NCBI RefSeq assembly: GCF_027595985.1
Contig: NC_073306.1
Location: 80,018,599 to 80,082,598 of the forward strand
Length of the DNA: 64,000 bases
Direction of reading: 5' to 3'
From: Sorex araneus
Taxonomy: Eukaryota; Chordata; Mammalia; Eulipotyphla; Soricidae
The translations under genes were made by a program, and so were the position numbers. The first letter of the stretch is position 1. Each line of letters starts with the position of its first letter. The notes beneath the pieces are model-generated. The model saw only the letters and a program-made list of their open reading frames with translations. It was not told the DNA's origin and searched no databases. Below are positions 24,401 through 36,291 of this stretch, in pieces.

Positions 24401-27400
24401 GCTGAGAGTGGGAAAGTCACAAACAGACGCCTGTCTTTGGAAACTCGAGCTCATTTGCCAATGTAGTTTGGCACGAGCCTCAGGCAACCACAAGCTAATG
24501 TCCGAGCTCGCAAAACTGTGCAGAGAAGCGGTAAAGGAAGACCTCAAAGAGAGAAGAGCAGCAGTGTTGGCCGATGCAGCAGAAGCCGGGAAAAGTATTC
24601 TCAATGCTCGCCTGTCCTTCACATCTTCCAGAAAAGTAATGGAGAGGATGATTCACAACTCCTACTCAGATCTCTTTGACAGCCATTCCCACCTGCCCAC
24701 ATACCAAATTCCACAGGATGGATATGTCGTTCCCAACATCCTCCCTTCCGAAATCCGACATGCCATTTCATCGGTAAAGAAGTGTACAGCACCCAGTCCA
24801 GACAAGGTCAGACCCCAACACCTGAAAAATCTGCCATCAGTACTCGTCAATACACTGGCTCGGCTCTTTATACGCTACCTGTCCGTATGCAAGTTCTGTC
24901 CCAGTGGAAAACCAGCAGGATTGTTCTGTTGTATAAGAAGGGAGACATACATTACATCTGCAACTATCGCCCAATCTGCCTGTTGTCCATCGTATACAAG
25001 TTTTTCACTAGAGTCATCCTGAATAGAATAGGCAGAACACTAGACGAAGGACAACCATGTGAGCAAGCCAGGTTCTGAAGAGGATTCAGCACGATGGACC
25101 ATATCCACACACTGACCAAGCTCATTGAAGTTTCGCGGGAGTTCAAGATGCCACTCTGTCTAACATTCATCAATTTAAAGAAGGCCTTTGATTCTGTTGA
25201 GACTGAAGCAGTCATCAAAGCCCTAGCCAAACAGGGCATTCAAATTCAGTACAAGATCATACGAGAGCTGTGTTATGGATTTACCACCAGGATCTCACCA
25301 TTATACAAAGAAGTGATCATTGATGTAAAGAGAGGGGTTCGGCAGGGTGATAGCATTTCACCGAAAACTCTTCAGTGCCACCCTCGAGAACATCATGTGA
25401 TGACTGGAATGGGAAGAAATGGGAGTGAAGATAGATGGTCGGCAACTATACCACTGAAGCTTCTTTGATGACATTGTTCTCATAACACCAAACGCTAGCC
25501 ATCAGCACAAATGCTGGCCCACTCCAACCACAAGTGTGGAAAGTTGGACTCCAGCTGAATCTGAGCAAAACAATGTTCATGAAAAACGAACTAGTCCCTG
25601 ATATACCATTTGTTCTCAATGGAGTGAACAACTCCAAATGCAGCAGATATGTGTACCTGGGTCGAGAACTCAAAATGAGGAACGACTTGGCACCAGAACT
25701 GTGCAGGAAGAAGAGAGGAGCGTGGAACACCTTCAAGAGTGTCAAAGAAGTGGTTAAGAGCACAAAGAACCTCTGGCTCTGGGCACATCTTTTCAACTCC
25801 ACCATTCTTCCTTCACTAACATACGCCTCAGAGACCTGGGCCCTACGAAAACAGGATGAGAACGCTATTCTGGTATCCCGAAGAGGAATTGAAAGAGCTA
25901 TGCTTTACTCTAGTATCACATTTCACTCAAGTGAGAGAAGGAATTCAGAGTTCCAACCTCCATCGATGGTCAAGAATCATGGATGTTGTCTCATTTGCCA
26001 AGGCGTCAAAAACCAGATGGTTCAGACATGTAATGCGATTCAGAGATGACCGCTGGACTAGAGCTGTTACTGACTTGATTCCACAGGATGTCAAAAGAAT
26101 GCGTGGCTGCTCACCAACGAGATGGTCAGACTTCTTCACCAAAACCCTGAATGAATGGTTTGAGGCTCTTCCTGTTCCTGGAGTGAGCAGATATCATTGG
26201 GCTACACTAGCACAATGGAGATGTTATTGGCACCCGCTCGAGCAAATCAAAGATCAATGGGATGACAAGTGACAAGTGGCAAACAGACTGGGCTGGAGTG
26301 ATAGCACAGTGGGTAGGGTGTTTGCTTTGCATGCGGCCGACCCAGGTTCCATTCCTCTGCCTCTCGCAGAGCCCGGCAAGCTACCAAGAGTATCTCGCCC
26401 GCACGGCAGAGCCTGGCAAGCTACCCATGGTGTATTCGATATGCCAAAAACAGTAACAACAAGTCTCACAAAGGAGACATTATTGGTGCCCGCTTGAGCA
26501 AATCGATGAGCAACGGGATGACAGTGACAGAGGCAAACAGACTGTTTATGTAAACTCAAGAACAGTTATCTTCCCATTTATGACTTATTTTTTCTCTATA
26601 TGCAGAGTTTTGTTCACTTTGATGCCTCTATTGTTTATTCTGTATGATTCTGAGTTAGAACCAATGGATGAAAATTTTAAAAAGACAAATTTTAGGCAAA
26701 TACTTTTTAAAAGCTGTGCTGGAGAGTACTGGAGTTAAGGTAATTTCTCTGCATAGGGCCTACCCTGGTTCTATCTCCAATCCCTCACGGTCCCTGAACA
26801 CCATCAGTACTGCTGAGCACAGATCTAGGAATAGTCCTCCAGCACTCTAGCCCAAAAGCCCAATCACCTCCTCTGTAAAACAAAAATTGTAAACTATTGA
26901 ATGGTTTGAGAGATCCATATGAAATAAGAGGGGTTTTTTTGTACAATTAGCCACAGTATGCTCTTTATTTTTTTTAATGTTTTATTCAACATTTTTAATT
27001 GAAATTTTGTGGCTTAGAATAATTGTAATAATGGTTTTCTTTTCTTCTTTTTAACTTATTTTTTTTTATTGAATCACGATGTGGAAAGTTACAAAGATTT
27101 CAGGTTTAGTAATAATGGTTTTCATGCACATAATTCCAACACCATAGCCATCACTCATGTGCCACCTCCCTCCCTTTCAACCTTCTGCCTCCATTCCCTG
27201 CCACTAACTTAATTATGTAGATCAGCTCTTTCATTGTGGAGAATGTGTTTTGTGAAGAATATAGTCCCTACACCATATCTGATCTACACATATTGTCATT
27301 TTGGGGGCCCAGGACAGCACTCCCGGCCCCCTAAATGACAATATATTTTAACAAGTATCAATGGTTGAGGAGATGGCTCAAAGGGCTAGAGAGCATGGCT

Positions 27401-30400
27401 GGCATACACTAAGCTCTAGTCTATTCCCCAGCACCACCTGGCTCCCTAAACACTGGCAGCATGATTTTGGTAGACCCATTACTGCAGGGTCACAGAAATA
27501 CTATATCACTATACTCCAGGTATCACTGGTAGTAGCTCCCAAGACCTCTGAACACTGCTTGGGAGGTCCCTCTCATCCCCACTCCCACAAGTCATCAAAA
27601 TAAAATCTGTTGTCAAAATTTTAAAGTCAGGAGATTAAAAAAATAGTTTCCTTAATTTATACAAGACTCATATTGACTGCACAGTAATATCTGGTTGGAG
27701 CTGCTGGTGGTGGCTTCCTTTATTATTTTTTTTCTTTTTGGGCCATACCTGGTGATGCTCAGGGTTACTCATATTTTTGCACTCAAGAATCACTCCTGGC
27801 GGTACTCCAGGAACTATATGGGATACCAGGGATACTATCATCCCAGCGCCCTTTAGATTAAATACTTTATATTTGGCCTTGGGCCACCAAATACTGAAAG
27901 CAGATTGAGTTTGAGATCATAGGCCTACTGGGTTAAAGCACAAGGGTATAACATGACATTTCAGGTCCCTCAAATTCCAACTTCAGCAATCTCAATCCTA
28001 ATGTTGTGGCCACGTGGATCACATTTTACTGAATCTTGAACATGGCTTGACTTTTTCTGTCCTATTACCATGTACATAATTCTACCTGGAGCATCTCTTA
28101 CTGCTTTTTTCCTGTCAAACTTCTATTTAGATTGTCAAGTTTTCTTAAAAATGAAGATTTCTGGGCTCTAGTCCCAGAGAACAAGATGCTGTAAGTTTAA
28201 GAAACCGAGGGATGTACAATTTCAATATGCACCCCTTGGTGATTTGATGTTTGTGGTAAGACATCCACACTTAGAAGCACAGCTCTAAGATTAAGAGGGG
28301 TTAATTAACAGGTTAACTAATACCTTACAGATTTACTGAATCTAAGGACTTGATCCCCTACTCCAATTACATGTGAGGTGGATAAAAAGTTGTAAGTATT
28401 CTAAACCAAAGTTTTAGAACTTGCCTGTTTGACATATCTCTTTGTATCTTGTTCTCTGACTCTTGGAAGGATCTCATACTCCCTCTGCTACTTAAACTCA
28501 AAGTGGTTCCAAATCCTTGGCAAAGAGATCACATGTTTATTAAATCACAAATAAAATTCTTGGAATCAAATGAATGAAACACTGTGCAAGTTCTACAAAG
28601 GCTCTTTTCAACAGATTAGATATAGTCAAGTAAAGAATAAATAATTATTCACAAAATTTTAATTTACTTCTCATGGAGAAACAAGAAAGTAAAACTGCAA
28701 AAGACATAGTTTAGCTTATATATCTCTGTCTATACTAAAAGCTGCCCAAACCACTATCTATTCATACTGCATATAAATGATCTTGTATAAAGTTCATACA
28801 ATATTTTCAATGATTGCCATGCAATTAAGTTAAAGTTGTCCAAACACACAAAAATATCATTGACTGATTTTCCAAGTACTAAAGTTATGTTCTAATATTT
28901 TCATGTTACATCAATGGATAAGTATAAAATTGCTTCTTGCGCTACATGAATTTTTATCTGGACAGAATTTGGTAGTTGTTTTGTAACATAGGAAACTACC
29001 ACTGATCCCATGTCATAAGATTTTCCTAAATTACTTTGTGAAGTTATTATTCCTTCTAAAATGAATATCAGTTTTGTAGATAATTCTTAGGACCCTAAAC
29101 CAGTAATATTTTGACTCTTTACTATTTGCATTAAAAGATATTTAAAGAGCATTAAGGTGGATTTAAAAAGCAACTATAATTCTGAAGAACCAATTTCTTT
29201 CAACCTTCATAGGAGAGATTATTCCTATCTTGCACTTTTGTCATATAGGGACCATGATTTTCTCTTTTAGAAAAATAGAGTGAATTTTCCAGCAACTAAA
29301 ATAATTGTGTTTAGTACCTTATATGATAATTATTCAATATAAGATAAATTAATTCTCTCCTATTATTTATACTTTAAAAGCCAACTAGAAATAAAAATTA
29401 TCTTTCTTTCCTTTCCCAGCAGGTAACTACTTTTAAAATAGAATTTTTTCCCTTTATAAACATTAGCAAACCATGTGTGATCCTCAAATGGAGTACTGGA
29501 TAGTATTTTATAAAGAAAATTCAATAAACAATCTAAATTTGAATAGATTCTTTAAGAAGATTCATTTAATTTTTCATAGAATATTCTGCATTTCATCACC
29601 ATATAATAATCCTAACCACTGCCCTCAAGAGGAGGAGATACTATTTGTGTAATTGTGTAATTTCAGTTTTTCTCAAAATTAAAAATTTTAATTAACCAAA
29701 ACTCATTAAGTATGCATACAAAAAGGCAAAGGAAATTATTCCCAGAGACAGAAATGGAAAAAAACATTAAAATAATTTCTCATGAAATTACTTTATACTA
29801 AAGTGCAATTTTACCTGATGTTTTTATCTCTTCAGTATCAGATAAAAAGTTAGTTGCTTTTATTAATTTTCCATCATCAAAATCACCCCAAACTTCACTT
29901 CCCCATTCAAAGTCCACATTTTGAACTTCAGAAAATGAAGAGTTGCTTTTATATGCTTCTGTCAAATTTTGGCTTCCAGATGCATTAAGATTTTTAATGA
30001 ATCTCATTTCTTGAGGGGCTTTTACAGTTGAAGGTGTGGAATAGCTCCATCTAGAAAAACCTGTCATGTGTATGTATAAAAGAGCCATATTTTAAAACCA
30101 TATTTTAAAACTATAAGCATCAGTATGTATTGATGAATTGAACACATTTTTCAACTACTAAACAGAGGTCTTATTTATTTTTATTTTTATTTTTTTGCTT
30201 TTTGGGTCACACCCGGCAATGCTCAGGGGTTGCTCCTGGCTCTGCACTCAGGCATTACTCTTGGTGGTGCTCAGGGGACCAGATGGGATGCTGGGAATCA
30301 AACCTGGGTTGACCACGTGCAAGACAAACGCCCTACCTGTGGTACTATTGCTCCAGCCCCTAAACAGAGGTCTTGAGTTATTTTCAAAAGCACTGGCTCA

Positions 30401-33400
30401 ACCATTGCTGAATTCTTCGTTCTATTAGTATAACGTATTCTATTTACTGTTTATATGTACCCATCACTTCATTCTCAACAGGTTCTTTAGACAGTTAATT
30501 TTCTTTATTAATTTCCATATGCAAATAACGCTACTCTAAGATTAGAATATAGTAGGCTTTAAAATGGTCTTCTTGGTTTTAAGACATAAACATTCTTTAC
30601 TGTAGTTCTCTTTTTTTGGAAAAGGGATCTATAAAAGTCTCACAAGGCACAGTATATTGAAAAGATTCCTCAAATCTTCATATATTTGGAGGTGTGAATT
30701 AGAAGAACTTCCGAATAAACTGCAGAATTTTCTCTTTTTCAAGTAGGTCAGAGTTGGTGAAAATGAAAAGAATGTTATCCTTTCCTGTGCCCTATCTTTT
30801 GCTATATGAGATGATGATTAGATCATGTGTACTTGTGTACTTCCTAGAAACCCTTGTACCTATTCTTTTTTATAAAAAAATTAAATTATTTATAATGTGG
30901 ATTTAAAAAAAATAAAATGGTCGTCTTTCCTCTAGCTCTTCTCTCTACAATTTAATTTCAACTATTATTATAAAGTGTATTTGTCAAAAATATATTTTAA
31001 TTTTTTTCCTGCTAAAAAATTCTCAGTGTTATCCATAATCTCTGAGGGGGACTACATGCCCTACTTGTTCAGTTTTCCATTTTAGTATGCTAAGAAACAT
31101 TTAATAATTGTTTCTCTGAAAAATATATGTGCATATATACATACATAACTTTATCATTGTATACATTTATTATATATAAAGCATGTAGCACTATTGCATT
31201 GTCCTCTCATTGTTCATCAATTTGCTTGAGCGGGCACCAGTAATGTCTCTATTGTGAGACTTGTTACCGTTTTTGGCATATAAAGGATGCATAGAACACA
31301 ATTTTAAAATAATAAAAGACAGTATGTCTTTTTTCTTAATTATAAATTTTATTTATCTAATTAAATATCATTGAATGTTTTTATTGTTTTGCCAAATTCT
31401 TGCAACTGCAGTCAACTTATCCAGGCAACTGACAAATGGAAGGAGTTCTTACAGGAATTATGGCTTTTTTTTCACTTTAACAAGTAAAATGAAAGAAAAT
31501 AAGAGACATATATTGAAAGCACTGACTTAATTAGCTTTTTTCTAAATAAACAGTTCTTTGTATCACTGTACCACTGTCATCCCATTGCTCATCGGTTTGC
31601 TCGAGTGGGCACCAGTAACGTCTCCATTGTGAGGCTTGTGTTTACTGTTTTTGGCGTATTGAATACGCCACGGTAGCTTGCCAGGCTCTGCCGTGTGGGC
31701 AAGATACAGAACAGTTCTCAAAGACTAGAAATAAATTCTCTCAATTCTTTCTGCAATTCATAATGTTGTGATTATAGGCATGACATAGTTAAACTAATCT
31801 TCACTATTAACATTTTCTTCATTAAAAAATATTTTAGGCACCATGGCTTACAATACTGTTAACAGTAGGATTTCATGAATAAGACATTCTGGCATCACAC
31901 CCTCCACCAGTGTCTACTTCTCTCAGTGATTCTGTTGTTTTGTTGTTTTGTTTTGATCTGATTTGTTTGTCTACCATGTTTTCCCTTCTTTTAGTAGGAG
32001 TATCTTTCTAGTCCTTTGGGGAAATTGCCTCAATCATTCTATGTGATCCTGGTAACCAGGTCACTTATGGAATCTTGTCTTCCATGAATAAAGGGACCAT
32101 GAAATGAAACATTTGATACAAGTCTAGGTTACAGAAATTGATCAATGCGTAAATATATTATTCATATCAGGACTATTACAATAAACAAAGTTCTGCAAAA
32201 GCTAACAACTGAGACTGCATTTTTCTCCTGATTATGCCAAACAGGAAATATGTGTTAGAGGTTACCTACTCTGTGAGAAAGACTTTTAAAAAATAAAACC
32301 AAAAATCAATAGATATACCTAAAAAGATTTGAGAGAAAATCAGCAGGAAGAATAAATTGGGATCTAGAAATGTATGGATCTAGAAAAATAAAAGCCACCT
32401 GTATATTAGGACTTTTTCCAGTTTACATGGGATTAAATCAGTTTCCTTTATTGGGATGCACTTAATTCACTTTGAGTAATCAAAAAGATCATGACAAGCT
32501 AGATGGGGATACGGAACTAAAGAAGGAAAAACCATTTAAATTCTGAAGAGTGGAGTGAACCCCCAGAAAATCCAGGTATGCAGGACTTTGTGACTGAGAA
32601 CCCAGAGTTCAATGGTACTGGGAACAGAGATCCTCTGCCCGTATCCCCCTGTCTCCAGCAACTCAACAGTCATGCCTATAAGTCATCCCTGGCTAGCACC
32701 AGATAATCTCATCATTGCCACCATCCAAGATTGCATGTCCTTCTCTCCCCGAAGGGAGCATAAAATGATGTTCACCATAACCATGCCTCCAGACCCTGCG
32801 CCAGGCTGGTTCCACTCAGGGTGCCCCAGAGGGGTGTGGGTGAGACCCCTCCCCGCACCAAGGGACCCAGCCCTGGCATCCAAAAACCTCCAGAACTCAA
32901 CTGCCACTACGTTCAGGGCCACTCTGCTCTCCATACACTCTTGAGCCGAGCCTCACATGAGTGAACCTTTTCCTGGACACTTCATAGTGACACACCCTAC
33001 CCATACTCCAAGAGTACTGCACCACATCTGACGGGATTCAAAGTAGGAGGCAACCAACCTTAGAGGGAAATATTATTATTATTTATATTATAATTTTATA
33101 TTATATTATTTCGGTTCTGCTTTGGGGCAGGGATTGGGGTTCGGGATGAAAACACCCCAAATATGGTGGTGGGATGGTGTAATGGTGGTGAGATTGGTGT
33201 TTTTATATTCACACCAGTATTTTATATTTACAAATATTTACATTTAAATATGAAATATTATTAAATATGAAATGTAATCAAATATTGTGAAGGACTTTAT
33301 AAAATAACAAAATTAAAAAAACAAAAACAAATTTTGAATAGTGAAAGTTAGAATAGGGAAAGAGAAAAAAGTTACAACAGCAATAGAAGATTCAGAACTG

Positions 33401-36241
33401 GTCTTCTATGCCATAGCATAGACAAGATTGGAAAGATTCTGATTACAGGTGGTGAGATAAATCTTGAAAGGAAAAGATAATTCTTTTAAGGCAAATAGAG
33501 AGTTATGGATGGGTGCAAGAGCAGTATATAAGCAGGGTGAAAAGTTGAAATAGCTCATATACTATGGGTTCAATTTTCAGCTTTCCAATGATAACTAAGA
33601 GTCAATTTCATTTGATAGAAATTGCACTGGACTGGGAATCAAGAGATATGGAATCTATTTCTGACTCTACCATTAATTAGATTTGTGATTTTGAGCAAGT
33701 CATTTAATCTCCCAGTGTTTGGTTTCTTTCATTGAAAATGAGAAGTCACACAAAGGCCCCTTACAATTTAATGATTCAGCATGCATTCCCATATAATTTT
33801 GACATTTTTCTTCTTTCTTTTTCTTGAATTTATATTGGGTAAACAACTGCTATGATGTCAAAATAAGTGGTGGGTATCCTAGACCTTGCCTTTCTAAATT
33901 ATGCTTAGAAGAAGTGTAAAAGCACCAGCATAAAGGAAAATGTGACAATGGAAACCAAGGATGCACACACAATTATTTTTAGGAAACCACAGCTCACCAT
34001 TTCTACACAAAGCTCTTGAACAAACAACTTTATGACCAGGATTATTTCTCACACATTTCAATGACCAGGATTATTTCTCACTGGCTACTAATAGCATGAT
34101 CTAAATTGATGAGGTTATTAAAGGCAGGATCTATACAATTACAATTCTGAAGAATTTGTGTAAATTAATTAATTTAATCATAGATAAAGAGCAAATCTCT
34201 ACTATGTACTAAGAATAATCCCACAAATTAGGACATACTGATATTACCATAGAAAAGATAAGAATCTTAATCATACTTTAAGAAGCAAAGGGCTACTAAA
34301 GGTCCAACCAATTTGATGCCTTAGTTTTATTCTATTCTGTGTGCACTTTAGCTTACTCCTGAATCTGTGCTCAGGGATTATTCCTAGCAGTGCTCAGGGG
34401 ATCATATGAAGTGCTGGGGATTGAGTCTCGTGCAATTCATGAGCCTTAACCCCTGTACTATTACTCTAGTCTAGTGCCTTAATTTTAAAAAGAAGAATAA
34501 GGCCCAATTTTTCCAAGATCATACAGCTAATTTTAAATTGGATTAATCTTATAGTTACAAAATTATTAAAATAAATTTAAAGATATATAATGTAGTGGTT
34601 CAATACTTTAAGATTTTATATAAAAGTTTTCTCATATTCCCAGCTTCGCTTCATACTACTTTTAAATTAAATTATTCAACACTATGTAGGAAAAAGGTTT
34701 TTTAAAATATATGATAGACTTAGTAAGACCATCTGAAATAATGAACCAAGAATTTGAAATTGCTTCAGTAACCCCCCCAAAAAAGTTACTAAGTTAATAA
34801 TAATTTAGTAGGTTTATAGGTTTATAGATTGGATTTTCAATAGCATTACTTTCCTATCTGAAGAAATCATAAACCACATTCTTTGTCAAGTTAATATCAA
34901 TGATTACTTTACCATTGTCTTGATATTCATATGATTCTATTTCTTGAACTTTCAAACAGATTTCATGATGACTTTTCTGCTCCATTATAGGCAACTCAGG
35001 TGAGTTTAGATATTCTGACCTTTATAAAGATAGATGAAACAATAACAATGTTAAAGAAAGCATTACAACTAATCTGCATTAAAAAATTACTTACATAAAT
35101 GAAAAAATTATGATTAATCCACTCAACATTTATATGATAAACTCTACCAGAGTCTGGATAGTAAAGGGTAAAAACTGGGCATTTAATAAATGTGACAGAT
35201 AATTTAGTAATCTTTATATGCCCCCCATATGTACATATCTGCTATCTATGTCTTAAAATTTTATTGCTAGTACTATTTTCAGTTAGATCACAAAAGCTAG
35301 GATTTCTTAAAGCAGCAGTGGCATCTGTTCTGATTGGTCAGTCAGTGGCTGTTTTTTACTAGTTGTTAAGTATATTAAATGTCATCCCTGCATATAGAAT
35401 ACCCTTATCTGAAAGGGAAATTCAGTATACCACTGCCTCCTAAACATCAAGATATAGCATCAATATAGTGCTGTTATTATTTAGGGTTTTTTGTTATTAA
35501 CTATGAATATGATCTTCATTTATTTTATCTTTAAAGTAAGATTAAAGATATCTCATTTTATGAATCAGATTACCATTAAGGTAAAAAAAGATAGTACACA
35601 AAGTACAACTTTTAAATTACATGCTTCTTTGTAAACCTGAGATCCTGTTAATGGAAAAGATTAGACTTTGTATATTTGTATATCAACATTTCTCTCTCCT
35701 CTCTTTATTTTTGTTTTGGGGCCACATCCAGAAGCACCCAGGACTCCTAGCTTTGCATTACTGAATCACTCCTGGGGGCCCAGGGGACCACTGGGATGCC
35801 AGATGGGGATCAACCTGGGTAGGCCAGGTGCGAGGCAAGCACCCCATCCACTGTATCTAGACCCCTCTCTTTATATTTTTGCTTTTGTGTTTGTTTGGGG
35901 GCACACTGACTGTTCTCTGGGTTTAGTCCTGACTCTGTGCACAGAGAACAGTCCTGGCAGTTCTTGGGAGACTATTTGTTGTATTACCATATTACTGTCA
36001 TCCCGTTGCTCATCGATTTGCTGAGCGGGCACCAGTAATGTCTCCATTGTGAGACTTGTTGTTACTGTTTTTGGCATATCGAATATGCCCTGGGTAGCTT
36101 GCCAGGCTCTGCCGTGTGAACGGGATACTCTTGGTACTTGCTGGGCTCTCTGAGAGAGATGGAGGAATCAAACTCGGGTTGGCCACATGCAAGGCAAATG
36201 CCCTACCTGCTGTGCTATTGCTCCAGTCCAACATAATAACT

Positions 36242-36291
<50 letters not shown>

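Noticed and set aside
23358-26272. RT/endonuclease ORFs as a host gene or as nematode contamination
   Set aside because: They form a broken RTE element with TSDs inside an HFM1 intron, followed by a shrew SINE using the same target.
28419-28420. GT four bases past the GC donor as the real splice site
   Set aside because: It would add four bases and shift the frame of the next exon, destroying its HFM1 match.
29926-30088. Open frame upstream of the HFM1 exon, with an apparent ATG start
   Set aside because: The frame only joins the preceding exon at the acceptor before 29925. The extra stretch has no HFM1 similarity, so it is intron that happens to be open.
36240-36290. CRISPR-like regular repeat
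   Set aside because: Simple trinucleotide microsatellite in a mammalian genome.
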